Shown piece by piece: positions 1-8,940 of a DNA stretch of 15,753 nucleotides; the stretch's first letter is position 1, and every line of letters begins with the position of its first letter. The stretch spans positions 1 through 15,753 of the forward strand of contig JAGRHE010000046.1 of assembly GCA_020445165.1 (NCBI GenBank), in the 5' to 3' direction. Below the pieces are notes generated by a model, which saw nothing but the letters and a program-made list of their open reading frames with translations, had not been told where the DNA came from and made no database searches. The position numbers and the translations under genes were made by a program. The stretch comes from Gammaproteobacteria bacterium (lineage in GTDB: Bacteria; Pseudomonadota; Gammaproteobacteria; Chromatiales; Sedimenticolaceae).

Positions 1-163
1 CGCCGATCTCACACCGCATTTCCAGAACCACAAGAAAGACCATCATTCCCGGCAGGGTCTGGTGCGCCTGGTCAACCAGCGCCGCAAACTGCTCGACTAC
101 CTCAAGTCGAAGGATGTGGAACGTTATCGCGAACTGATCGGCCGTCTCGGACTGCGTCGCTAA
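1..163 (+). CDS. rpsO: 30S ribosomal protein S15, C-terminal part (5' end outside the window)
   Basis: The frame is open from base 2 and encodes the last 53 residues, ending in GRLGLRR before a TAA stop. S15 binds 16S rRNA in the central domain of the small ribosomal subunit and forms an intersubunit bridge. The visible part contains the conserved signatures [11 protein letters not shown] and RRKLLDYLK, followed by the RYxxLIxxLGLRR tail, which are diagnostic for bacterial S15. The next gene is pnp, 33 bases away on the same strand, the classic rpsO-pnp order. The missing part is roughly the first 35 residues. Confidence 0.96.
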   Translation, partial: ADLTPHFQNHKKDHHSRQGLVRLVNQRRKLLDYLKSKDVERYRELIGRLGLRR

Positions 164-183
164 ACGATCCCTACCAAAGGCTT

Positions 184-189
184 GAGGAA
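184..189 (+). promoter_or_regulatory. Ribosome binding site that decides the pnp start
   Basis: GAGGAA lies 7 bases before a GTG codon at 197. An in-frame TTG at 182 is the other possible start, but it would place this site inside the coding sequence. The protein from 197 begins with the family's usual N-terminus (xNPIxKxFQYG), so the GTG is preferred. Confidence 0.75.
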
Positions 190-196
190 TATCTCA

Positions 197-2293
<2,097 letters not shown>

Positions 2294-2320
2294 TCGGTCT
2301 TCAGCCGATGAGCTGATTCG

Positions 2321-2344
2321 AAGGGCCCCTTGCGGGCCCTTTTT
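2321..2344 (+). terminator. Rho-independent terminator after pnp
   Basis: AAGGGCCC (2321-2328) pairs perfectly with GGGCCCTT (2334-2341) around a 5-base loop, and the stem runs into a T tract (2340-2344). It lies 27 bases after the pnp stop, so it should end the rpsO-pnp transcript. Confidence 0.88.
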
Positions 2345-2459
2345 CATGGGCGTGTATTCGGCCGGAAGGACGCTGTCCGCCAGGCACGGGTGTCATCGTA
2401 CTGTTCAACAGCGATGGCCATGCAGATAATGCGCAGGATGGGAACTCCGGGGGTTGTTG

Positions 2460-3137
2460 ATGGTGTTCTGGTTGAAACGATTCTGGCCGTTGCCGCTGCT
2501 GCTGTCTTTGCAGTTCGGCTTCATGTTGTTGCCGCAGATTGACCTGTTCGCCAGTGCTTTCTTCTATCGTGCACCGCAAGGCTTTCTGCTTGCCGACAAC
2601 ATGGCTGTGCAGACAATCGATACGTTTTTCACCTACTTGTATCTCATGTTGCTGCTGGTTCTGCCGTGGATGATGCTGGCGAGCCTGTATTGGATGGGAG
2701 ATGCTGAAGCTGGTTTACGGCGGAAATTGTTCTACCTGTTCGTCGTTGTCGCCCTGGCGCCCGGAGTCGCCGCGGGATTGCTACAGGCAGAATCAGGTCG
2801 CGCTCATCCGGTCGATATCGAGACTTTTGGCGGTCACGCACAGTTCACCCCCGCATTCCTGTCGGCCAATCAATGCTCCGGGGCCTGCTCTTTCGTCAGT
2901 CGGCCGGCAACCATGGCGTTCACGCTGATTGCGCTTGCCTGGGTGTTTGTCGATCGAAGATGGATTTGGGGTGGCATCCTGCTGGGGGCGGTTGTCGGGC
3001 TCAGCGAAATCGCAGCGGGGGCGCGTTTTATCAGCGATGTCCTGTTTGCGTTCTGGATCGTATTGGGTGTCGCCCAGGCCGCTGCATGGTTGATTCTCGG
3101 CAGTCACAGAATTGGGTCCAATTCCGGGAACGGTTGA
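2460..3137 (+). CDS. PAP2-fold membrane protein with degenerate catalytic motifs
   Basis: The 225-residue product has several membrane segments (about 8-25, 55-78, 90-107, 152-167, 171-188, 195-213). Its layout matches the PAP2 (type 2 phosphatidic acid phosphatase) family, which removes phosphate from lipids such as lipid A or undecaprenyl pyrophosphate. The three motifs are recognisable from their surroundings: GRAHP with FGG and FTP (113-131), CSFVSRPA (143-150), and AAGARFISDVLF (185-196). The catalytic residues in them are replaced. K-x6-RP reads Q109...H116-P117, PSGH reads VSRP (146-149), and SR-x5-H-x3-D reads S182-E183...R189...D193. The frame is intact, so I infer a pseudoenzyme with a possible binding or regulatory role, not a broken gene. 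ATG 2460 is preferred over the TTG codons at 2454 and 2457, though no strong ribosome binding site is visible. It converges on pagL. Confidence 0.82.
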   Translation: MVFWLKRFWPLPLLLSLQFGFMLLPQIDLFASAFFYRAPQGFLLADNMAVQTIDTFFTYLYLMLLLVLPWMMLASLYWMGDAEAGLRRKLFYLFVVVALAPGVAAGLLQAESGRAHPVDIETFGGHAQFTPAFLSANQCSGACSFVSRPATMAFTLIALAWVFVDRRWIWGGILLGAVVGLSEIAAGARFISDVLFAFWIVLGVAQAAAWLILGSHRIGSNSGNG

Positions 3138-3161
3138 TTCAGTTCGTCGCCTCGTTCCGAC

Positions 3162-3650
3162 TCATAGATCGAATGTGAAACCCAGGTATGCGGCTTCGGC
3201 CCCCGGGTTGTGTTCGCCCAGGTCGGCGTTCGAGATGTGCGCAATACCCACGGCGAATTGCACCGCATCGTTGATCCGGTAGCTCACGTCAAGGCGGGTG
3301 TAGAACTCGATATCGTGGCCCAGGTCGATATCGTTGCCGTTGTCGTAATAGCCAATCGATGCACTGGGCGTGAGCGACCAACGGTTCGTGACCCGTAGCG
3401 GGTAGGCCAAGCCGGCATACAGGTGTACGGCATTCTTGTTGGTCGTGAACAGCCCGAGCTGCGGGCGGAGGCCGGCCCAGTCGACTCCTGACCGATATTC
3501 GACCTGCGCCATCGTACTGCCAGGACCCGACAGGTCCAGCCTGCCGACACGCAGGTCGAGCATGTCCTCGGCGGCCAGGGCCAACATTGAATTCATACAG
3601 CCCGCCAGCACGATACCGCTGGCAATGCTCAACTTCACTGCGTGCGTCAT
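3162..3650 (-). CDS. pagL: Lipid A 3-O-deacylase (PagL-family acyloxyacyl hydrolase)
   Basis: PagL enzymes are outer-membrane beta-barrels that remove the 3-O-linked acyl chain from lipid A. The 162-residue product has a hydrophobic N-terminal export signal (about 7-26), then alternating strand-like segments. It ends in the family signature AHISNADLG and a terminal aromatic-hydrophobic strand (LGFTFDL) suited to barrel insertion. The catalytic triad His138, Ser140 and Glu152 is present with the PagL spacing (H-x-S and H plus 14 to E). The signal contains LAGC at 15-18, which resembles a lipobox, but an ordinary signal peptidase site after LALA (23-26) fits a barrel better. The start chosen is ATG 3650, where the signal peptide begins; upstream in-frame sequence overlaps holC. 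It lies 17 bases downstream of holC on the same strand and probably shares its transcript. No clear ribosome binding site is visible. Confidence 0.85.
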   Translation of the reverse strand: MTHAVKLSIASGIVLAGCMNSMLALAAEDMLDLRVGRLDLSGPGSTMAQVEYRSGVDWAGLRPQLGLFTTNKNAVHLYAGLAYPLRVTNRWSLTPSASIGYYDNGNDIDLGHDIEFYTRLDVSYRINDAVQFAVGIAHISNADLGEHNPGAEAAYLGFTFDL

Positions 3651-3667
3651 GCTGGGTCGTATCGGGT

Positions 3668-4096
3668 TCAACGGATCTTGTGGGTGTTCAACGGGTAGCC
3701 GTGTTCCCGATAGTAGCGGAAACGCTCGCGACTCGCGTCTTTGATCGTTGCATCGTGATCGACACATTCAATCAGGCGTTGGAAGCGGCCGAAAAAACGT
3801 GGCACTTCGCTGGCGAGGTTGATGAGCACGTCGTGCTCCTCGGTGTCTTCGTTGCCATCACCGATCAGTATCGGATTGCACTCACGCGCATCGCGGTGGA
3901 GCAGGCCGTGCGGAATGAAGGAGCCCTCCGAAAGGGTCCAGAGGAGATCATCGATCTGCTGTATCTCCGCGGCCAACGGGGTGTGAATGAGGACACGGTT
4001 GCCGGCGCGCCACGCGCGCTCGGCGATTCGACAGGCCAGCTGGTGACGATCTCCGCCGGCCTGGTCTTCGAGCACGTAGAAGTCAACCTGGGTCAT
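3668..4096 (-). CDS. holC: DNA polymerase III chi subunit
   Basis: Chi is an accessory subunit of the polymerase III clamp loader. With psi it links the replisome to single-strand binding protein. The 142-residue product begins MTQVDFYVL and carries the family landmarks RIAERAWRAGNRVLIH, DDLLWT, SFIPHG, HDVLINL and RERFRYYREHGYPL in order, at the usual length. It starts 12 bases after the pepA stop, the common pepA-holC arrangement in Gammaproteobacteria, so it is likely co-transcribed with pepA. The ribosome binding site is weak, so translation may depend on coupling to pepA. Confidence 0.95.
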   Translation of the reverse strand: MTQVDFYVLEDQAGGDRHQLACRIAERAWRAGNRVLIHTPLAAEIQQIDDLLWTLSEGSFIPHGLLHRDARECNPILIGDGNEDTEEHDVLINLASEVPRFFGRFQRLIECVDHDATIKDASRERFRYYREHGYPLNTHKIR

Positions 4097-4108
4097 TGAG
4101 CGGGCTAC

Positions 4109-5605
4109 TCAGGGTGTGACCTTGGCGCGTCGCAGCAGGAACTCGGTCAGCAGGGGCACGGGTCGACCGGTAGCGCCCTTCTTTGCACCGTTCAGCCAGG
4201 CGGTTCCGGCGATGTCCAGGTGCGCCCATTTGTATTTCTTGGTGAATCGCGACAGGAAACAGGCCGCCGTGATCGTTCCGGCGCCGCGCCCTCCGATGTT
4301 GGCCATGTCGGCGAAGTTGCTGTCCAGCTGTTGCTGGTAGTCTTCCCACAAAGGCAGTTGCCAGGCGCGATCGTTGCAGTCTGTGCCTGCTGCCAGCAAT
4401 TCCGCGGCGAGTGCATCGTCGTTGGCGAGCAAGCCGCTCGCCTGGTCACCGAGGGCGACGATGCAGGCGCCGGTCAGGGTCGCGATGTCGATGACCGCGG
4501 CAGGCTCGAAACGTTCACTATAGGTCAAAGCGTCGCACAGGATCAGCCGACCCTCGGCATCGGTGTTGAGGATTTCGATCGTTTGTCCGGACATCGAGGT
4601 CACGATGTCGCCTGGCTTGTTGGCATCGCCATCCGGCAGGTTCTCTGAACTTGGCACCACTCCGACCACGTTCAGCGGCAGATCAAGCTCGGCACACGCG
4701 GCGATCGCACCCAGAACGCTCGCTCCGCCACACATGTCGTACTTCATCTCATCCATGTTCGCGGCCGGTTTGATCGAGATGCCGCCGGCATCGAAGGTCA
4801 GGCCTTTGCCGACCAGCACGACCGGCTTGCTACCACTCTTGCCACCTTTGTATTCGAGTACGATCAGTTTCGCCGGTTGGCGACTGCCGCGGGAAACCGA
4901 CAACAGGCTGCCCATACCCAGTTTTTCCATCTGGGCCTCGCTCAGCACGCTCACCTTGAGCTTGCGGTTTCCACGGCCGAGCGTTTGCGCCTGCTCGGCG
5001 AGATAGCTGGGTGTACAGATATTGCCCGGAAGGTTCGCCAGGTCCTTTGCCAGCCGGCTGCCGGTGCCGATCGCATGTCCGTGGCTCGTGGCAAGCTTGG
5101 CAGCGTTTACGTGAGCGCGCGAATGAACCACGAACGCGATGTCTTTCAATGGTTTCTTGGGCGGCTTGGCGGTGCTCTTGCACTGGTCGAAACGGTACAC
5201 CGCGGTTTCTGCGGCATTGACGGCCTCACGCACGAGGCGGTAGGTATCCTTGTCCTGTTCCGCGTTCGGCAGCACGATCGCGCATTCGCCGGCATGTGTA
5301 CCATTCAGTGCCTGCAGGGCAGGCTGCAGTGCGCGGCCGAACTGCCGGGCGTTGAATTCTTTCTCATCGCCGAGTCCGACCAGCAGCACCCGGTTGGCGC
5401 TGCAACCCTTCAGGTCGTAAAGCATCTGTGTCTGACCGCTGTCGGCACTGAAGTCGTGCCGCCGAAGAAACTTCCGGATTTGTCCATCGGTGGCCTGATC
5501 GACCTGGGTCGTGAGTGGTGGCATCCGGTTCTTCTGGAAAACACCCACCACGAGACAGGCGGTTTTGATCTTATCGGCAGGGCTGATCTTGCAGCTATAG
5601 TCCAT
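4109..5605 (-). CDS. pepA: Leucyl aminopeptidase (M17 family)
   Basis: PepA is a hexameric cytoplasmic enzyme with two metal ions that removes N-terminal residues from peptides. In E. coli it also binds DNA, acting in XerCD recombination and carAB control. The 498-residue product has the variable N-terminal domain (about 1-165) and the catalytic domain. The metal ligands Lys267, Asp272, Asp290, Asp349 and Glu351 and the catalytic Lys279 and Arg353 are all present, in VGKGLTFDAGGISIKP, YDMCGG and NTDAEGR. The length matches the E. coli enzyme, which is 503 residues. ATG 5605 is chosen over an in-frame start at 5629 because a GAGGA ribosome binding site sits about 8 bases before it and the product then begins MDYSCK, like family members. 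It is the first gene of a leftward pepA-holC-pagL operon, divergent from lptF. Whether it also binds DNA here cannot be judged. Confidence 0.97.
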   Translation of the reverse strand: MDYSCKISPADKIKTACLVVGVFQKNRMPPLTTQVDQATDGQIRKFLRRHDFSADSGQTQMLYDLKGCSANRVLLVGLGDEKEFNARQFGRALQPALQALNGTHAGECAIVLPNAEQDKDTYRLVREAVNAAETAVYRFDQCKSTAKPPKKPLKDIAFVVHSRAHVNAAKLATSHGHAIGTGSRLAKDLANLPGNICTPSYLAEQAQTLGRGNRKLKVSVLSEAQMEKLGMGSLLSVSRGSRQPAKLIVLEYKGGKSGSKPVVLVGKGLTFDAGGISIKPAANMDEMKYDMCGGASVLGAIAACAELDLPLNVVGVVPSSENLPDGDANKPGDIVTSMSGQTIEILNTDAEGRLILCDALTYSERFEPAAVIDIATLTGACIVALGDQASGLLANDDALAAELLAAGTDCNDRAWQLPLWEDYQQQLDSNFADMANIGGRGAGTITAACFLSRFTKKYKWAHLDIAGTAWLNGAKKGATGRPVPLLTEFLLRRAKVTP

Positions 5606-5724
5606 GAATATCCTCAGAGGTCGTTGCACTGATCGCAGAAGCTTTAACCCGCGCAGCGTAGCGGTTAAGGTGCGCCTGCGGCGTCGCCCAGAGTGTAGCG
5701 AAACGAGGCTGGAAAGGAACCTTA
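5606..5724. promoter_or_regulatory. Divergent promoter region between pepA and lptF, with an inverted repeat
   Basis: This 119-base gap must hold the promoters of both the leftward pepA operon and the rightward lptFG operon. It contains an imperfect inverted repeat: TTAACC(C)GC at 5644-5652 against GCGGTTAA at 5661-5668, with 8 bases between and one bulged base. That could be an operator or a hairpin in a leader. I cannot place -35 and -10 boxes with confidence. The ribosome binding site for lptF (AAAGGA, 5713-5718) is clear. Confidence 0.5.
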
Positions 5725-6822
5725 ATGGGAATCATCGATCGGCTGCTGTTGCGTGAGATTGTCAAGACGCTGCTGGTGATCGTCCTGATCCTGGCACTGG
5801 TCCTGCTCGCCAACATCATGGTGCGTTATCTCGGCAAGGCCGCAGCCGGTGCGGTGAGCACGGACATTCTGCTGCTGGTTGTCGGTCTCGAGCTGGTCAG
5901 GGCGCTTGGATTGATCGTGCCGCCGGCCCTGTTCTTCTCGGTACTGTGGGTGCTCGGTCGAATGTACCGTGACAGCGAGATGGTCGCGCTCGCGGCATCC
6001 GGGTTCAGTCAGCGCCGCCTGTACCGTTCAGTGCTGGTGACAGCCGTTCCACTTGCGCTCCTGGTGGCGATCCTGGTCATGGAATTGTTGCCCTGGGCGC
6101 GTGCGCATGTGGCCCAGCTCAAGGCGAGCCAGGCAGATACCGCGGATATATCGGGTGTACGCGCCGGGCGTTTCAATGAATTCCGACGAGGTGGCCTGGT
6201 CGTCTACACCGAGCGCCTTTCCGAAGACGGTTTTCGCCTCGATGGCGTCTTTGTTCAGGATCGCCAGCAGGGTAGGTTGGGACTGGTGACTGCGGGTTCC
6301 GCTTACCAGACGACCGACCCCGCCACCGGCGAACGGTTCGTGATCCTGACCGATGGCCACAGATTTGCCGGCCATCCGGGCGATCTTGATTTCACGATCG
6401 GTCGCTTCGACGAATACGCCATCCGTATCCCCGAGTTGGAGACAGTCGGCATTTCGTTACCGACCAGCGCAAAATCCTGGCAGGAACTGGTGTCTTCCGA
6501 CAATCCATCTGACCAGGCGGAGTTTCAATATCGCGCAGCAATTCCCCTGGCGCTGGTGTCATTCGCCGTACTTGCGGTGCCGCTTGCGCGCTCGCCGCCG
6601 CGATCGGGAATCTACGGGCGCCTGATGGTCGCGGTGCTGCTGTATTTCACTTTCATCAACCTGCAGCGCGTCACCGAACGCTGGCTCGAGAGCGGTGCGA
6701 TGCCAATGTGGATGGGCATGTGGTGGTTGCCTGCGCTCATGCTGCTGGTCGCCTGGATCATCACCCAGGTCGACTCGAACCGTTTCGCCAGCTGGCGCAG
6801 GCGCGGTCGGGGGGCTGACTGA
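5725..6822 (+). CDS. lptF: LPS export permease LptF
   Basis: LptF and LptG form the inner-membrane part of the LptB2FGC transporter, which extracts lipopolysaccharide from the inner membrane and passes it along the LptA bridge. The 365-residue product has three N-terminal helices (about 12-33, 48-78, 98-118), a periplasmic beta-jellyroll domain (about 125-260), and three C-terminal helices (about 270-287, 294-314, 330-350). That is the expected YjgP/YjgQ topology and length. The N-terminal MGIIDRLLLREIVKTLL matches the coupling-helix region that contacts LptB. ATG 5725 has a good ribosome binding site 6 bases upstream. The stop overlaps the lptG start by one base (TGATG at 6820-6824), which points to translational coupling of the two partners. 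LptB and LptC are not in this window. Confidence 0.96.
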   Translation: MGIIDRLLLREIVKTLLVIVLILALVLLANIMVRYLGKAAAGAVSTDILLLVVGLELVRALGLIVPPALFFSVLWVLGRMYRDSEMVALAASGFSQRRLYRSVLVTAVPLALLVAILVMELLPWARAHVAQLKASQADTADISGVRAGRFNEFRRGGLVVYTERLSEDGFRLDGVFVQDRQQGRLGLVTAGSAYQTTDPATGERFVILTDGHRFAGHPGDLDFTIGRFDEYAIRIPELETVGISLPTSAKSWQELVSSDNPSDQAEFQYRAAIPLALVSFAVLAVPLARSPPRSGIYGRLMVAVLLYFTFINLQRVTERWLESGAMPMWMGMWWLPALMLLVAWIITQVDSNRFASWRRRGRGAD

Positions 6823-7892
6823 TGCAGTTGACGATTCTCGAGCGCTACATCGGGGTCACCATGCTAAAGGCGACCGGCATGGCGCTGGCCGTGCTGGTCA
6901 TCCTGCTGGTGTTTTTTGGCCTGATCGAGGAAATGGACGAGGTTGGCAAAGGCGCCTATGGACTCGGGGATGCCTTTCTGGTGGCCTTGTTGTCTGCGCC
7001 CCGGTACGTGTTCGAGGCGTTCCCGGTCTCGGCACTGGTCGGCAGCCTGATCGGTCTCGGTGCCCTGGCGTCGCACGGGGAACTGATGGCGATGCGCGGC
7101 AACGGGTTCTCGTTGCGCCAGATCGTCCTTGCGGTCATGAAGACCGGCCTTGCGATGATGGTGATCGTGTTTCTGTTCGGTGAACTGGTAGCGCCGGCCA
7201 GTGAGCAGCTGGGCGAGGAATTTCGGACAGAGCAGCTGCAGGAGAAGGTCACGCTGAAGACGCGCTACGGCTTCTGGGCGAGGGATGGCCGGGCGTTTGT
7301 GAACATCCGCGGGATCCTTCCGGGCGCCCGTCTGGAAGACATCTACATTTACGAGTTCGCGGATGACCGTCGCCTGGAACTGGCGACCCATGCCGAACGT
7401 GCGGAACATCGCGGCGATCACTGGTTGATTTACGGCATCCGCCAGAGCAAGTTGAGCGAGGCAGGTGTGGAGCGTCGCGAACTGGCGCAGGCCCGCTGGG
7501 ATTCACTACTCGATCCGGGCTTGCTCAGCGCCATTGTCGTGCAGCCGAATATGCTGCGAATCGACGAGTTGCACCACTACATTTCGATAATGCGCGAAAA
7601 CGGCCAGTCGGCCACGGATTATGAAGTGGCTTTCTGGGGCAAGCTGGCGACGCCACTCGCGACCCTGGTCATGCTGTTCATCGCAGTCCCATTTGTACTC
7701 ACGCACCAGCGCTTTGTCAGCATGGGGCAGCGCGTGTTTCTCGGTGTGGCACTGGGTATGGCGTTCTACCTGTTCAGTCGCGGCATGTCGTACGTGGCCG
7801 TCGTGTACAGTTTCAATCCATTTCTCAGTGCCCTGTTGCCTGCCATCGCATTCCTTGCGATCGGAATCTGGTTGATACGTGGTGTTCGCTGA
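6822..7892 (+). CDS. lptG: LPS export permease LptG
   Basis: This is the second permease of the LptB2FG complex in the inner membrane. The 356-residue product begins with the characteristic LERYIGVTMLKAT. It has three N-terminal membrane segments (about 14-35, 55-83, 101-121), a periplasmic jellyroll (about 130-265) with the RDGRAFVNIRGILPGARLEDI stretch usual in LptG, and three C-terminal helices (about 280-297, 305-327, 332-352). Lys and Arg residues near the first helix (such as Lys18) could contact LPS phosphate, by analogy with LptG studies; this is inference. It overlaps lptF by one base and converges on the RDD gene, its stop directly abutting that gene's stop. Confidence 0.96.
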   Translation: MQLTILERYIGVTMLKATGMALAVLVILLVFFGLIEEMDEVGKGAYGLGDAFLVALLSAPRYVFEAFPVSALVGSLIGLGALASHGELMAMRGNGFSLRQIVLAVMKTGLAMMVIVFLFGELVAPASEQLGEEFRTEQLQEKVTLKTRYGFWARDGRAFVNIRGILPGARLEDIYIYEFADDRRLELATHAERAEHRGDHWLIYGIRQSKLSEAGVERRELAQARWDSLLDPGLLSAIVVQPNMLRIDELHHYISIMRENGQSATDYEVAFWGKLATPLATLVMLFIAVPFVLTHQRFVSMGQRVFLGVALGMAFYLFSRGMSYVAVVYSFNPFLSALLPAIAFLAIGIWLIRGVR

Positions 7893-7898
7893 TCAGCG
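7887..7898. repeat. 12-bp perfect palindrome holding both convergent stop codons
   Basis: CGCTGATCAGCG is its own reverse complement. Its central TGATCA supplies the TGA stop of lptG (7890-7892) on one strand and the TGA stop of the RDD gene (7893-7895) on the other. No T tract follows in either direction, so it is not a standard intrinsic terminator. Confidence 0.8.
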
Positions 7899-8330
7899 TT
7901 GTTTGCTGATCAGGACCAGGCGTGTGCCGCTCCAACGGTCATGCCAGGCAAGCCGTTCGGGATCGACCAGTATCCACAGGTAACCAAGCCCTGCGGTCAG
8001 CAGGGAGACCAGGGCGCCAGCGGCTCGCAGCATCGCCCGGCGCCAGGAAACCGGTTTGCCATTGGTGTCGAGCAGGCGCAGGCGCCAAGCGCGCATTCCG
8101 AGTGTCTGCCCGCCATGCGTCCAAAACCAGCCGTAGAACAGAAACGGGCATGCCAGCAGGTACAGCTGCAACGGCAGATGGGAGCGGCCCTCGTCGACAC
8201 CCAGCAGGTTGCGCATGAGCACGTCAGCTGTGGCCCCGATGAGCCAGAGCGCGACCAGGAGCCAACTGTCGTAGAACATCGCGGCCAGTCGGCGTGACAA
8301 TCCTGGGGATACTGCGTTTGTTATATCCAT
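7893..8330 (-). CDS. RDD family integral membrane protein
   Basis: The 145-residue product is a small membrane protein of the RDD family, named for a conserved Arg and two Asp. Visible features are RRLAAMFYD (13-21, with the Arg and first Asp), hydrophobic segments at about 20-40, 52-70 and 103-122, the loop GGQTLGMRAWRLRL (73-86), and WHDRWSGTRLV (129-139), which holds the second Asp. The family has no single settled function; some members are linked to ion or solute transport. Genes of this family commonly sit beside lptFG in Gammaproteobacteria, but here the gene points towards lptG. The ribosome binding site before ATG 8330 is poor. Confidence 0.9.
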   Translation of the reverse strand: MDITNAVSPGLSRRLAAMFYDSWLLVALWLIGATADVLMRNLLGVDEGRSHLPLQLYLLACPFLFYGWFWTHGGQTLGMRAWRLRLLDTNGKPVSWRRAMLRAAGALVSLLTAGLGYLWILVDPERLAWHDRWSGTRLVLISKQR

Positions 8331-8510
8331 CAGTAGTTTAAGTAAATTAGTTAATGTTAAAAGTTAGGTTCTGCTAGGGAAAACACCTGTATCGAGAAGG
8401 ATCGCCCCAATGGTAACCCCTTGCTCTGTCTGGATAATCGCGGGGTCCGTATCCGATCGATGAGGCGACGCAAGAATTGCACGCGGCGGATATTACCTAA
8501 GGAGGGAACA

Positions 8511-8864
8511 ATGGAGCAGAGAAACAGCGACCGCAAAGCCGTGTCGTTCGATGCCGTGGTCGGGTGCACGCGTTTCGGGATGATTCGCGGCGAGATCGTC
8601 GACCTGGCGGAAGGTGGCGCCTACGTGCAGGCGGAGACGTCCATTGTGCCGCTCGGCGCAGCGGTGACCGTCACGTTCCAACCGGGTGAAGCCATCTGCC
8701 GCAATTGTCTGAGTCTGCGTGGCCGGGTCACCCACCAGAGTCTGCAGGGATTTGGTATTGAGTTCTGCGACCTGGACGAGCGCTGCATCGACGCCCTTGC
8801 GCGGCTTTTGCCCACCTTGCCGGCGGCCCCGTCGCGGGCGATGCCGGTCCTTCGCGCAGGCTGA
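8511..8864 (+). CDS. PilZ domain protein (likely cyclic-di-GMP binding)
   Basis: PilZ domains are cyclic-di-GMP receptors that control motility, pili or exopolysaccharide through protein partners. The 117-residue product is a single PilZ domain. The RxxxR motif is R4-NSD-R8. The second motif, normally (D/N)xSxxG, reads D31-L-A33-E-G-G36, so its Ser is replaced by Ala. The barrel continues through GRVTHQSLQGFGIEF, a typical PilZ ending. A low-complexity tail rich in Pro and Ala follows. ATG 8511 has a near-perfect AAGGAGGG ribosome binding site at 8499-8506, so an in-frame upstream extension from 8421 is rejected and translation should be strong. It is divergent from the RDD gene and stands alone before a probable terminator. 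Confidence 0.86.
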   Translation: MEQRNSDRKAVSFDAVVGCTRFGMIRGEIVDLAEGGAYVQAETSIVPLGAAVTVTFQPGEAICRNCLSLRGRVTHQSLQGFGIEFCDLDERCIDALARLLPTLPAAPSRAMPVLRAG

Positions 8865-8869
8865 ACAGC

Positions 8870-8888
8870 AAGGCCAGGGACGGCCTTT
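8870..8888 (+). terminator. Weak intrinsic terminator after the PilZ gene
   Basis: AAGGCC (8870-8875) pairs with GGCCTT (8882-8887) around a 6-base loop, followed by a very short T run. It begins 5 bases after the PilZ stop. The T run is too short for a strong terminator. Confidence 0.45.
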
Positions 8889-8907
8889 ACACACGTCTTC
8901 CACTCAC

Positions 8908-8936
8908 TTGGCCAATCTGCGCCACAGGGCGATAAT
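8908..8936 (+). promoter_or_regulatory. Candidate sigma-70 promoter for the two-component operon
   Basis: TTGGCC (8908-8913) and GATAAT (8931-8936) are separated by exactly 17 bases. The -10 box matches the consensus at 5 of 6 positions and the -35 box at 4 of 6. Transcription would start near 8943, just ahead of the kinase frame and inside the inverted repeat that follows. Confidence 0.5.
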
Positions 8937-8940
8937 TCGG

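Noticed and set aside
2404..2430. Promoter-like TTCAAC and GATAAT before the PAP2-like gene
   Set aside because: The -10 box is good, but the spacing is 15 bases and the -35 box is weak, so I do not list it as a feature.
3109..3124. Near-palindrome GAATTGGGTCCAATTC at the end of the PAP2-like gene
   Set aside because: It is within coding sequence, has almost no loop and no T tract, and could arise by chance.
4877..5632. Open frame of 251 codons on the plus strand opposite pepA
   Set aside because: PepA on the minus strand is certain, with all active-site residues. The opposite frame shows no domain and no ribosome binding site.
8411..8427. Sigma-54-like sequence TGGTAACCCCTTGC upstream of the PilZ gene
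   Set aside because: The GG and GC elements are separated by 9 bases, not the strict 10, and the -24 element is a poor match.
8400..8505. Possible cyclic-di-GMP (GEMM) riboswitch in the PilZ leader
   Set aside because: A riboswitch would be attractive here, and GACGCAAG is reminiscent of it, but the conserved core elements around GCACAGGGCAAACC are absent.
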